Positions 22,218-34,900 of a stretch of DNA of 64,000 bases are shown one piece after another (position 1 is the first letter of the stretch; every line of letters starts with the position of its first letter). The DNA is taken from positions 17,091,572-17,155,571 of the forward strand of contig NC_136008.1 in assembly GCF_048128805.1 (NCBI RefSeq), read 5' to 3'. The notes beneath the pieces are model-generated. The model ran no database searches. It saw only the letters and a list, made by a program, of their open reading frames with translations, and was not told the DNA's origin. Position numbers and translations under genes: made by a program. Source of the stretch: Centroberyx gerrardi. Taxonomy: Eukaryota; Chordata; Actinopteri; Beryciformes; Berycidae.

Positions 22218-23167
22218 TTACATTTTATTAAAGGCTTATTATTTTTCCTTCTGTTGTTTTTTTTGCAGTAGGAGGAGGGGAAGGATCAGAGAGAGATGGT
22301 TTGGAGAAAGATGAGGACAATCCTGAACGCGAGCGAGAGGTGGGAGAGCCAGAGTGTGAAGCAGCAGACAACAGCATGGAGGACAAATTGGGGTTAGGAC
22401 TAGGTCTGGGCATAGGACCGCCCCCTCCATCAGAACGGTGGCTGCCTCCTTCCCCCCTCTACAGTGCTCCTTTCCTCAACGGCAGCCCTCAGCCTAGTCC
22501 TCAGCCGTCACTTGGAGCACAGCAGGGTCCCCTTGAGGCCCCGCCACGCAGCTCATGGCTTGAAGATGAGCTCCGAGGGCTAGGAGAAGCAGCCATTCAG
22601 CTGGGGGATCGTGTAGAGAAGAGTCTGCGGGAGTTTGGGGAGGGGTTCAGACATGACATGAGAACACTTGTTGCTTCCCAGGAGGCACTCGCAGTCAGTC
22701 TACAGCAAAACAATGTCCTCTTGCAAAGGCTTTTAGGAGTGCTTGAGGCGCAGCAACAGCCACAGCAACAACATCGTATTCAACAGCCACACCAGTCACA
22801 AACATCCCAACAGCACATACCGCCACAACAGGCTCAGCAGCAGCAGCTACAACAAGTCGAGCCACAGCAGCAGCAGCAACAACAGCAACAACAACAACGG
22901 ATCGATCCACCACAGCAACCACAGCTACAACATCAGCAGCAGCCTCATGTAGTACAGCAACAGTCACAACAGCACCAAACACAAATACAGCAGCCGCAGG
23001 TCACTCAGCGTTCAAATAATCAGTCAGCTGGAGCGGTGGTGTCCGCACCATCGCCGCCGGATATACATGGTACTTTTCACCCTGATCCACCCACAGACAT
23101 AAATGGAACTGTGCAGAGGCCACGGCGAGGAAGAGCTGTAGATCACCGGCGTAGAAGACGGCGTTGA
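20802..23167 (+). CDS. Myb/SANT-like (MYPOP/NAIF1-type) DNA-binding protein with polyQ tract, 526 aa
   Basis: Coding exons are 20802-21057, 21663-22088 and 22269-23167. Phases are 1 and 1, and the total is 1581 nt. Exon 1 encodes an acidic N-terminus with IKVESP, a consensus sumoylation site. Exon 2 holds a trihelix Myb/SANT-like domain at about residues 103-172 (RFSGAELEVLV, RRERERIWAGI, REVKKRWDDLKRR), the fold of MYPOP, NAIF1 and MSANTD proteins. Exon 3 gives a Pro-rich part, a helical segment with heptad leucines near 325-388 that probably oligomerises, a Gln-rich region near 388-475 and a very basic tail (RPRRGR, HRRRRRR) that can act as nuclear signal. MYPOP is a repressor that binds profilin, but here only the architecture supports that comparison. 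No poly-proline profilin site as strong as in mammals is evident. Confidence 0.85.
22159..22215. repeat. (TA)n microsatellite in intron
   Basis: 57 bases of TA repeat in the last intron of the Myb/SANT-like gene, about 50 bases before the acceptor. Length variation could affect branch-point spacing. Confidence 0.95.
22749..23010 (+). repeat. CAG/CAA-rich tract coding for polyglutamine
   Basis: Mixed CAG and CAA codons encode a run of eleven glutamines within a region of roughly 90 residues that is over half Gln. Codon mixing reduces slippage, but expansion polymorphism is likely. Confidence 0.9.
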
Positions 23168-24500
23168 GGGGAAATTACTTCACAAAGACTTGAAGAACAC
23201 ATTGCGCTTATTTATTTGCTGTTTCAAAATCTGACTTGAAATTATGCTCTTTTTCTATTGACGATGTTTCTGTAAAGAATATACTGTAGACTGGGAGTTT
23301 TTTTGGAGTGAGAGAGTCTTGCTTTCCACTCCATCTCAGACTTATGTTTTTTCTTTGGAGAAGACTGGAGTCAGTGGATAAGAAACTCAAAACACATGAG
23401 ATAATAGTGATGGCCTTAACATTAGCTTGATTCCTCAGAAATACATAGTCTTGTGCTCATAAACTCAGACTTCCTGAAAAACAGTTGTTCTGTGGAGTGA
23501 CAACTTCACCCATGAGACTACATTACCCAGTCAACAACATAGGTGCTCATGTTTAATATGCATGTCATTGTACATGCTTTACAGCAGAGGTCCGACGCTC
23601 ATGATGTTCCTACTAGTTCAGTACTGTCTGAAGGCTATAGATACACTAATTACATTGTCATAAAGTACTTGTAATCTGCAGCTGTTACCATATATTGTAG
23701 AGGTATATAGCTATTGTAATTACCTGCAAATGTATGCTTGTGCTTTGTTAACAGTTTCATGGTACATATTTCCCGGCCTTGGTTGGACAATAAAGTTAGA
23801 TTGTGTTCTGTTCAGTGCGTTTTGAGACAAACATGATAAATCTTATAAAAATACCAGTTTTTGGCAAATGACCATACTCTCCCAAAGGGTTAGGGTTAAT
23901 TGCATCTCAGTAGGCTTCAAGTCGTCTCTGGTTGAATTTATAAAGCATACATCAGTATGTATAGGGCTATTTATTATAATCTTGCATGCAGTAAGGTTGA
24001 TGTGTACGTAGATCGTTGCAAGCAAACAGCAAATGGCCATCATCTGCGTACAATTTTGCACAACTTATATTTTGTAGATAGCTATTGTTCCGCTGAAATG
24101 TATCAACTAAACTTTAATAAAGTCAGACATGGGCTACAAATAAATCCATTTGATCGGTCGTGGATTTGTCACATAGTGAATTAATAGTTTCAAAATTGAT
24201 GGCTCTATTAAAAAAAACTGATGTAGGCGCAATAGGCTACATAAGTGAGGGTTGCTAGACAGGCGTCTGCTGCCACTCTTGCATAGGAAGAAAGCGCTAC
24301 ACAACATAAAACCCGCCAGAAAGCGAAAAAATAAAAGCGTATAGTTTGTCACGTTTAAAAAAAAAAAACTATTATGTGAGTGTTTGGTGTACACAACAGC
24401 AAAATCATAATGTTATTGTGAGGAAGGTGTTTAGAATGTTGGACTTTAAATTACATATTCAAAAATGTTGGATTTATGGTAATCAGTGGGGCTTTTATTG
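23168..24500 (+). other. 3' UTR of the Myb/SANT-like gene and intergenic DNA
   Basis: The UTR probably ends after the AATAAA at 23789-23794. Beyond it I see no gene or repeat, apart from a two-unit GGGTTA match at 23887 that is too short to mean anything. Confidence 0.55.
23789..23794 (+). terminator. Poly(A) signal of the Myb/SANT-like gene
   Basis: A canonical AATAAA about 620 bases past the stop, followed by a TTGTGTTCTGTT GU-rich element. Confidence 0.65.
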
Positions 24501-24510
24501 TGAAGGTGTT

Positions 24511-24577
24511 GACCGGAAGTCCGGTTTATTTTTCTGGCTAGGATGATGCTCTAGACAAGGGGGTGCATGGGTGAAAC
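24511..24577 (+). promoter_or_regulatory. Promoter/5' UTR of 17-finger gene with ETS palindrome
   Basis: ACCGGAAGTCCGGT at 24512-24525 carries an ETS core and is nearly palindromic. The start codon context AACATGGCCGC is a good Kozak site and also resembles a YY1 initiator. Confidence 0.5.
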
Positions 24578-27500
24578 ATGGCCGCTGTAGACCCATCGGA
24601 GTCCCCGAAACGGCAGAAATCCCCTGTCGAGGAGGTGGAAACACCAGGGGAAAAGACCGAGGTGTGCGAATCGGAATGTAATTTAAAACCGGCGGGTGAA
24701 ATAGCAAGTACAAAATCCGCGGAGAGCCCCACCGGTGGACAAGAAGCCACTGTTAGCAACGATGGCGATCATATTGCCAGCCATTCTGAGGTTAGTGGCG
24801 AGCCTGAAGCTGGAGCTGACACAACGACATGTAATTCACTGGAAGATCCAAAATCGACAGAAAAAATGGCCCACAACACCGAGGTGGCTAGCAGCGTTCA
24901 GCGGAGTTTCGACTGGTCCGACACGGAAGACGACGATGAAGATTTGCAAACGCGCAAGGAAAAAATTGGGAACTCTGGTATGCTAAGGTTGTTTCTGTAT
25001 ATTTATACTAGCTTTAGCTTCCAGGCTAACGTTAGCTGTAGCTCTCACTACCGCTTTAACCCACCAGCAACTGGAGTAACGTTAGTTTCCATAATATAAA
25101 CAAGTTACCCTCCGCCAAAATGGTTTGTTCTCTGTGCTTGAATGGGGCCACTCTTTTATTAGCATACAGTTTATTAGGTGACCGAAATATCAGCAACCAC
25201 TGATGAGGTAGGTTGCTTATTGCTCATTGTTAGTGAAAATATTACCATGATGTTCTTTTCTCCTCTAGACCACAATAATGATGTGGAGAAACCCGAGGTG
25301 CAGCCAGATACACTTGTTGAAGCTACCTCTGATGCAGATGCGCAAGAAAAGTCACATTCTGACGAGAAGAGCACCGTAAAGGATGTAGGTGACAAACTGG
25401 TGGGAGAAGTTGATGGGATAGAGGAAGTGGACGATGATGGTGATGGTGATGATGAAGATGCAGGTAGAGGAGAGGAAGCTGATACATTTGCTAAACCAAG
25501 AAGGTGGGGTCTGCAGTGCAAGGAGTGTGGGATGAGGTTCACCCGACGCGAGACGTTCAATCTTCACCGTCACTTCCATGCACACGAGGATGAGCTGACC
25601 CCCCTTACCTGTAAAGAATGCGGCCTTACCTTTCAACACCGCAGCAGCCTCATCAAACATCGAAATGAGCATAAAGAGAAGGAGGAGCAAGTCATAACTC
25701 CAAAGAGGGAGGTACACACAAGGGAGATACACACAAGGGATGACAGGAGTTTTAAGTGTGCCCAATGTGAGAAAATTTTCCCTACAGTGGATAAGCTGAG
25801 GGACCACAACTGCAACAATATTCCAGAAAAGCCTTACCACTGCCCCCTGTGCCGCCAAGAGTTCCAGTTTAAGGTATCTGTCACCAAGCACATGCAGTCC
25901 CACTCCCTGGAGAGCATCTTTACATGCCAAGAGTGCTATCAGAATTTCCCCGACAGTGTGGCCCTGCGTTTACACCAGCGATGTCATGCTGCCCTGAAAC
26001 CCTACGAATGCCCTGAGTGCGGCATGGTATTCAAACACTACTCCGTCATGGAAGACCATCGTCGTAAGCACACGGAGAACATGCGCTCTCACCAGTGCAA
26101 TGTCTGTGGTAAGACCTTCAAGTATAGCAGCCTCCTGCATCAGCATCAGTATCTGCACACAGGCCAGAAGCCCTTCCGCTGCCCCGAATGCGGTAAAAAA
26201 TTTGCCTTTGCCCAGAACATGAAGGCGCACTGCCGTCAGCATAGGCTGCATGAGAACAACCCCCTCTCCTCCGCTGATCAGCCTAGCAAGCAGGCCCCTG
26301 TGCCTGTACATGAGACAGCTAGAGGACCGGGAAAGGAGAATACAAACCAGAGCGAGGAACCAAAACGTGTATTCAACTGTCCCCTTTGTCCACAGACCTC
26401 CTATACACCTGCTAACCTGAGAGCCCACATGCTTATTCATGAGGCAGAGTATGAAAAGATTGACAGCAGATCCAGGCCTGCAAGGGAGGATGTTGACAAG
26501 ACCTGGGAAAAAGGACACACCTGTCCCCACTGTCCAAGTATTTTTCGTGATGAGCCAAGTTTCTATGGACATTTGTTAAAAGTCCACAAGTCTATAGCAC
26601 ACTATTTAGAAAAGGTGAAGACAGGACCTGTACGAAAAGCTTCTCCATTTAGTAGTGATAATGTGCAAGGAAAATGGAGGAGTGATGGAATAAGTAGTAA
26701 GTCATACAAGTGTTCAGAGTGTGGCAAAATGTTCCGTCACCGCTCTGTGTTAGAGTTGCATATGCGCATTCATTCCAAGGACAAGCCTTACCAGTGCAAA
26801 GTGTGTGGCAAGGGCTTTCGATTCAGCAGCTACCTACAGCAACATCTCATCATCCACACAGGCAAGAAGCCATACAAATGTCCTGACTGTGGGAAGGACT
26901 TTGCCTTCCTTCAGAACATGAAGACCCATCAAAAGCTGCATCAAGAGAAACCATTCCGTTGTACTAGCTGCCGTAAAGGTTATAGCGATGAGGCCCAACT
27001 TCAGCACCACATGTTGTCTCATAATGGCGAGAAACCTCATAAGTGTGACCTTTGCGACAAGAGCTTTGGATTAGCCTATCTGCTTCGTGATCACATGAAC
27101 ACACATACAGGAGAGAGACCTCATCGCTGTGACGAGTGCCACAAATCCTTTTCCTGGTTTAGCAGCCTCCTAGTACATCAGAAAATCCATGCTCGCAAGC
27201 GCCAAGGTTTCAGCCAGTATAATTCCTTTCCAGCGGGTACTAGGATGAGAGGCAGAGGGAGCAGGGGAAGGAGAGGGGGTAGGTTTGCGTGGACCTGGCC
27301 TAGATCAGTGGGAGGCTCAGGGATGGTTGCCTCTCAGCAGCCACCTCCATATCAAGTTCCTACGCTGAGAGATGCTGAATTGCACAGGAGGGCAGTCCAA
27401 CCACACACTCCCATGCTATCATCTCGCATGGAATTACAAGGCAGACAGCAGAAGGAGCCGTGGCTGTCAGAGGTTCACCCTCCACCAGTCCAGTGGAAGG

Positions 27501-28897
27501 TGGATGGTGGAGAAGTAATGCCTGTTCCACTGTCTCAGCAGTCTCAGCCACATTTAGCACCACAGCAGACACAGTTTGACAGCCCACCACAAGCAGGCCT
27601 ACAGCAACACCATCAGAGAAGCTGGATAGATAGCCCTTTGATATCTCAGTCTGGCCCGACTTCAGTTCAGAGTTTAGAGTCATCGCACATGAAAGAGGCT
27701 GTTTCAATTGTCAGCTCCCTTCCAGCAGCTGTGCCAAATAAATCCAGTCCATCACTTGCGAGTGAGATTGAGCAGCACAGACAACCCAAGTCTGTGACTT
27801 GGAGTAGCACACCGGCACCCACAGCACTAGCCTCCACTAGCTCTTCGCAACATGAATTTCCTGTTTCCCCAGCCTACATGGAAGGGGCAGCACTTTGGAG
27901 TGTAAGACCTACTCCGCTAGCATCAACTTCACAGAGCTCTCCAAATAAGCTTGGTCAAGAGCTTCAACTGCCAAGATGGTCAAGTGCCCCAGTGTCAACG
28001 CAAAAGGCTGGGAATGAGCCATCCACACCTCCTAAAAAAGATGACAGTAGAGTGTGGGACTTAAGTAATCCTCAAGTAATACCGTTGACTGTTAGCCAGC
28101 CAGAAAAGCCATGGAATGGTTGTGAGCCGCAAAAACAGTGGGCTTTAGGCTTAGCAGGTGCATCCACCTCAGCTCAGATAGACCAAAGCAGTGCTATGTC
28201 CGTTTCAACCCCTGTATCTCATGGGGTAGGTAGCACCTTGTGGGACTTCCAAACACCGGCAGGCATTCCAAAGACTATAAGCCCCTCTGACAAATTAGGC
28301 AGTAATCAAGAATTTCAGCTACAGCAAAAGCAGGTGTCATCTGGCTGGGCTAATGTACAAAGTCAGACATCCACTCAAAAGGTTCCCATCTCTATACAAT
28401 ATGAGCCTCACCGTTTTGCCCATGGGATAGGAACAGCGGTATGGGGTTTCCAAACTAATCCAGTGGGTCCTCAAACCCTGCTCGCTGGGCAACTCAAACC
28501 AGGGAATGGACAGGAGCTGCAGCATCAACCAATGGTAACGGGCACTCAAATAATCATAAATCAGCCTTCTCCCTTTTTCTCACCTCCACTTGCTCCGCTC
28601 CCCCCTCTTGCTTTGCCTGGCCCTCACCCTCTTCATTCTGTCGCAGTTGGTGCACTTTCAAGACCTCCACACCCAAATATCTTTTTCACACCACAGGCAG
28701 TCATGAGCGAGAGGCCACACTTGTCACAGACCCTGTCCCTACCTCAGCTTGCCCCACGGACAGAACCTCACAAACTTGGAGCCCGTTTGCCTTTTGCCCC
28801 AGAACGGCTTCTTCAGTGCATGATATGTGGGTGCTCTCTTCCTCGGGAGTTGGATCTACAGATGCATTACCTGCAACATGCACAAGGAGAGATTTGA
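24578..28897 (+). CDS. 17-finger C2H2 protein with terminal HYLQHA finger, 1342 aa
   Basis: Exons are 24578-24977 and 25269-28897, joined in phase 1 (G then AC), 4029 nt in all. Exon 1 is acidic and disordered and ends in a DWSDTEDDDEDL patch. A Glu/Asp-rich segment precedes the fingers. Sixteen fingers span about residues 215-778. Some use TGQKP, TGKKP or TGERP linkers, which favour contiguous DNA binding; others are separated by 40-100 residues. An Arg/Gly-rich stretch (RMRGRGSRGRRGGR) follows. Then come about 530 disordered residues rich in Pro, Gln and Ser, with a recurring LWDFQTP/VWGFQTN/VWDLSNP module. The last finger (CMICGCSL...MHYLQHAQGEI) ends at the stop. That finger ties the gene to those at 8485 and 31990. 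A transcription-factor role is inferred. No KRAB, SCAN or BTB domain is present. Confidence 0.92.
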
Positions 28898-31619
28898 CAG
28901 TTTTACACTAGCAACAAGGTTTAGCTTTGTTTTGTTTTTATAATTTCTGTCCAATAGAGCCTCATTTATTTGAACCTCAGATGTCCAATTTGACCAGTTA
29001 ACTGGATGGGCATTATGAATGAAAAGATGTATGTGAAACTTTATTCAGTTGGTTGTGCACAATTAATGGAATTAATGTTGTTATATGCTATTTAAAGTCT
29101 TATAGCTCCACATTAGACTGTAGACTGTTAATTGGAGTAGGAGGTGTATATGCATGTGCCATTGAATGAGTTTCACTGTCATTTTAAATGCATTTAAGTT
29201 ATCCAAATATTTCACTGGTTTAAACAACTTCTGATGGGTGCAGATTAGTGCGGTTCTACTACATTTCATTTGCCAATGAAGTTTAGGTTTAGACAATATT
29301 AGTACTTTTCTAGTTCTGTTCAGATGTCATAAACCATTTGAACTGTGTTTCTTCATGTACAGTATACTGTGTGCCTTTATGAGTACAGTCTGCATGTCTG
29401 CTGTCTTGGTATTCTAGGCCTAGTTTGTGCTAAAGGTAGACTCAACAATGTGACCTCACTCCCAATATACAGAGCAACTTTCTAAGATACTGTAAACAAA
29501 TGTAATTTTTTGTTTTTTGGGGGGAGGGGGGACTATGGTGCTCACATCTTACATGTGTCAGAACATACCGTGAAAAGGTCACTGGCTACAATCCAGTTAG
29601 GAAACTTTTCTATTCACAGGGCCATTGGCCGGGCCCAATCAAAAATCTTATTCAGTGAAATTCTGATCAATATGGTATGAATTTGGTCTCAGCAAAAGTA
29701 CCTGTTATCTAGGGGTGTCAAACTTTCCATGTAAAGGTCACTTCACAGTAAGAGTGTTCTCTAAATTTAACTCTTAAGTGACTAATGGGAACAGGGAGCA
29801 AGTAGTCTTTTATTACATGATATTGCTGACGTTGTCAAATAGTGAATTTTGTAATAAATTCAACTTTGATTTACGTGAAGTTTTGTCATTACTCTGTTAA
29901 CATTTTTTCACAATAGTAAGGCAAACATGCAACCGATGCTATGAAAAGTATTTTTTGCTCCGTCAGGGCGAGTCAAATTAGCTAACTGTTGGCAATGTGT
30001 CATGACTAAAGAGTTTCATAGTTTGTAACTGATTGCAGTTGGTAGTACTTAGCATTCATAGTAAACTGCTGAGTGCCATGTGCTGTATATCTCTGACCAA
30101 GTACCAGTGAGGGGCTAAGGCTTATAAGAATGACCACTTCAGAGCAGAATGTACCTATATTCATAAAACTCAAGTCAACCTTTGAATAAAAAGCAATGTA
30201 TCTTTATGAATAATGACTTAATTCCCTCCAAAATTGTGTAGGTTAATTTGAGTGCAGAATCCAAACTCCTTTCCAACCCTGCTGTGTTACTACACAATAT
30301 GTACATTGGTAATGGTCATTTGGGTAGATTTGGTGTGCCTATTATGTAACTAAAAATATAATTATTACTGTAAAAATTAAACCCATGATCTATTTTGTAA
30401 AGAATTGTCCCTGAGCAGTGTCTTAAGATTTAAAACATGTGCCCTACTACCTCTATCCATTGTTTTAGCATGGAAAAAAATAGAAATTTCCCATGATGTC
30501 TAGATATTGGATTGAATAAAAACTTGCTTTTGATTATTGTTGTGTTGCTCAATATTTGATAGGTAAGCCTACTATTTCACAGTCCCTGACTTCAGGGTTA
30601 TCATTTTACATTTATCAACTTTAACACATTTTCTTACATTTTGTTTGCGAAGAGAGTGAATAGAGTAAAATAAGAATGACCTGAGAAGTATTTCAGCAAG
30701 TGTGTAAAAGATTGGGCTGGCTTTGGACTTGAGTCTGGAAAACAAACATAAATTCAGCATTTGCTCCATGATATCTTGCTGTGTTTCTGCTTCCTGGAAT
30801 ATGCTGTAGTTAGAGGCGGAAGTGCACAAATTCTGTTTAAAAAAAAAAGTTTCATTACTTTGGTAGAGTAAGACTCTGATAAAAGTCCCCCAATCATAAT
30901 TCTACTTAAATAAAAGCACTGAAATATGTAGTAAGCTATTAACATTACTGTTATTATAAGTAAAAACATGCTCAATACAATGGTTTTAAATGTCACTGCA
31001 AGGAAACATTTCACTGTATGGGCAAATAGAAAACAAAAAAATAATCTCGGCATTTAAACTGTCAAATGAAAGTAAAATTATTGTTTTGAAACTTTTTTTT
31101 TTTTTTTTCATTTGCTGGGTTTTATTTCCATAATAACAAACTCATGCGTAGTCTGCCCTCGATCTATAAATGGTATGCTGTAGGCTAGGCTCCTAAAAAA
31201 AAAGTGAATTGGGGTTTTGTATTAAGGCAAGTGAGAACTTGGAAAAAGATTTAGTCAACCAAGTTAATAGAGGTTTTTATCAAGTCATGTAAATGGCTTA
31301 ACACACTGAATCAGTTTCCCAAATATTGTCACTTCAAGGACGCCCAAATAAATAGGCTATAATTTAGGCCATATGACCTCATTTGATAAGATTTTGTCTG
31401 AGGGAGCCCCATCTGAGAATATTTTTGTTGTGTGGTATGATTTGTACAAAACTGTTTATACTGTTGCTGGGGACTGGGGGGGGGGGGGGGGGCTATGATC
31501 AAAATAGACATTCCTATATAAATCTCACCGTCCTAACTTCAAATTAATGAAATAATGAAAATAAACATTGTTCATTTTGCGGGGACCCCCTGGACTGGGA
31601 TCCTACTTTGAGAATCACT
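28898..31619 (+). other. 3' UTR and intergenic DNA after the 17-finger gene
   Basis: Candidate AATAAA signals lie at 29853, near 30184 and near 30513; the first is the most likely. A run of 17 G at 31476-31492 is the only striking repeat. No exon or RNA gene is recognised. Confidence 0.5.
29853..29858 (+). terminator. Candidate poly(A) signal of 17-finger gene
   Basis: The first canonical AATAAA, about 950 bases past the stop. Later copies are alternatives. Confidence 0.4.
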
Positions 31620-31989
31620 GCACCTATGACACTTCCGTCGGAGGATGCATGCACGGCGCAGGCGTGCGTAGCAAACTAGCTAGCTAGCCTAGCAGCGCGT
31701 TGTTGTTTATTTTAAGGAGGCAGGTCGTGCGTCGCTCGCAGTGGGCAAGACCAATACAAGATGCTACACTGTGTTGTGTTAGCTAATTGGATTATTACAT
31801 ATTATATTTTCATCCCCTATCACTCCGGCCAAGCGCAGAATGCTGATAAGATCAAGGACAACTTTAAAACAGTACCGTGTATCTAAAATTGTGGCCTAAC
31901 CTGGTTAGCTAGGTAACGTTAGTTAGCTAACTAGCACTTGCTAAGCTTAGCACGATCACTTCCAGTCAAAGCAACACTGCCACGCCAAG
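31620..31989 (+). promoter_or_regulatory. Promoter and 5' UTR of the 28-finger gene
   Basis: A CpG-containing stretch has an ETS-type ACTTCCG at 31630, an NRF1-like GGCGCAGGCGTGCG near 31655, and several GCTAGC/TAACGTTAG words up to 31945. No TATA box is near the ATG, as usual for a housekeeping-type promoter. Confidence 0.45.
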
Positions 31990-34900
31990 ATGGACGAAGC
32001 CACAGTCGCAACGATCAAAGAGGATGGAGCTGAAGACGAACCCGGCAAGTCAGACAAAAAATCCCAAAACAATGGCGGTACAACGGTCGATAACAGCATT
32101 GACAGTAAGTATCCTGCGTTGGTTAGCATTGCATTAACGATAACGTCGTTAGCATCATCGTCACACCACCAGTGTGTGCAGGCATAGTCACCTACAGTAA
32201 CTTTAGCGCAGGCTGTTCCTGTTGGACATGTTGCAAAGTATCTTCACTCTTCCCCCCCAAAAAAACACCTTTGTGCAACCGGGCACTAATGCATTATGTT
32301 ACCTACACGCTACCGTTTTAAAATGTATATAATATAGGCTACTCAAGCAAGTTTGCATTTAAGTTAAGTATGTAATGAAAATAAGTAACATTGCTACTGT
32401 GTGTTCAAAATCAAATGCAAACATAATACATATTCAGTGAGTATGTACTGCTTACTGTGCCCATTCAGTGGTGATTAAGTATGCTCTATGGTCACATTTA
32501 AGTATATTTAAAGAGTACATCTCATGACCAGGCCAAGCTGTGAAACCATACAGATGAATTATCCTATCTCCTATCTCACAAGTTAATATTAGGCAAGGCA
32601 AGGCAAACTTTATTTATATAGCACATTTCATACACAAGGCAAATCCAATGTGCTTCATATAAAACAGAAAAAATACATAAATATCCTCCTAAGACAACTT
32701 GCTCAGGGCCACATACCACAACTATTTAAAATGACATTTAAAAAAAGAAATAAAGAAAGAGATAAAATAGGTAAAACATAAATAAATGAAATAACATAAA
32801 TAAATAATAATAAAGATAATAACACCTGTTAACAGTTTAATATTAGGGTCTAGTTATCTAGCCAGCCAAGTGGCTAGCTGACTCCCACCATGTTAGTTGA
32901 CTTAAACAATCAGTAGTGCTGTTGTGGGTTTGTCATCAGGACTTAACTCTGCAATCTCATAGCATTGGAACACTGTCGCAAATTAAACTCTTTTTTTTCT
33001 CTCCTGTCACAGAATGTGAGAATTAAATGTTATAAACTTATGAACTACAGTATATAATCATTTAATGGCTCAAATTCATACTTTTGTAAAAAAGACCTCA
33101 TTACACGATCAGATGAAAAATACACAACTTAAATCCAACAAACTAATATACATAGATTAGCACTCTTAGAAATGATTAATTAAATTCTATCCAGTTCTCC
33201 CTGTGACAAACAAGAGAGCTTGCAAAATAAAAGTAAATTATAACAAATTGGCTAATAAACAACAAAATATTTATTCTAAATACATTATTAGCATTTTAAT
33301 AATATCTGATGACATACGAGCCATTTAGTGAAATAGATATTGTCTACTCACATTTGCAGTTGTTTGACACTGTCTAGCGCCAGCACTATGCACTGCATTG
33401 TTCACTGTTAACACAGCTAGGTTTTACAGCAGCAATGCATTATGGGCATTATGGGGTATCTTTAGTAACATTGGCAGCTCACTCAGAAATACTCGTATCC
33501 AGGCACTTCTCGCGTACACAAAATCAACCTACTATGCAATGTAAAGACACTACATACTCATTTTACGTCATGCTTTGTATGTTAAATGGACAGTACACAG
33601 TTTCAAACACACCCCAGGATAGTCAATGTTATGCTATGCAATGCTTGACTAAAGATCTTGTATGAGGATATAAGTATAGCAACTTACATTTGTTATAACA
33701 AAGTGAAATATTGCATGATGATGAGAGGTAGCACTGCTTTGCACAGGAATGTGTCTCATATTTTGTATCTATAACAATGAATAGTAAGATAAACATACGT
33801 GTGTTCTGTGTAAGAACTGAATACGTGAGTGTCTTACTGTAGGCAAGTCAGCATTACCTCTATGGCCTCAGATGAATTTTTGGTAACATGCATCATAAGT
33901 CCATAGGAATGTAACGGTGGTGCATCTGTTTTTGGGATTATTGTATTTGCAATGGCAAAAATGGCACGCTGACACATTAGTCAGAAAAATTCAATTTTTC
34001 TAGAGGCTTTCTTGTCCTTGTCCTAATTTTGGGCAGCCTCTACACTACAGTCTAAAGTTACAATCTTTCAAGAAAGAAGTATGAATCATCATTATGCCCC
34101 TATGACAATGAAAATAGCTAAAATTAGCATGCAGCGGTTTGTACTTCATTTTTCAACCATCAGTATCATTACTCTTTCAGTGCACAGAAACTAATTTTGT
34201 TCAGAGCAGGTGCTTTAAGAACCCTCTCATTCAGTACTTCAAAGTAAAACTGTGCTTGACACAATCGAATCGTTTTGGTAATAGTAATCTGGCATGTTGT
34301 TTTATGAACATGGCCTTTTATTTTTTAATGTAATTTTATACTCTTAAATGAGGGTTGAGGTCTGTTCACTTTCAATTCAATCAGGCCAGAGTGTAGGGGT
34401 TAGGGGTTTGGATTTTGAAATAAATCCACACTTGTATTCAAACCAAACCCTGCTTTGAATATTGTAAAAATCATGAAATAAACGTTAACATGTTTGACAG
34501 TCAAGTGGAAAGGATAAACACTGAGTGCCAATATAAATTTTCCAACTGTTGCCATTTTATCAAATATGTGAGGGGGTTATTAAATTCACAATTTACCTTT
34601 TTGTCATAGCTTGGATCAGAAAAGGCTAGAAATCTGGAATTTTGAGATGCACAGAGTTGTACTGGTTTATTGCCTATGACTTTCTTCTTTTGCCACATAC
34701 CTCTTAATACCAGCCTGTGCCTTGAAGTAAGCTTATGCCATTAGACTTGATTTTGAAAGTAGCATCAGGTGTGCATTGAAGTAAATTTAAGTCTTTTTTT
34801 CCCCACATAACCTTGACACTGAGCAATAACAAGAGTGTACAGAGCATTTTGTTGCTGTATGCCTATTGGAAAATAAAACACATTCCACAAGTAGCCTGTA

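Noticed and set aside
23887-23899. Telomere-like GGGTTAGGGTTA
   Set aside because: Only two units; expected by chance.
31560-31625. GGGGACCCCCTGG...TTGAGAATCACTG motif resembling the end of a dispersed fish transposon
   Set aside because: Too short, and no partner inverted repeat found; not annotated.
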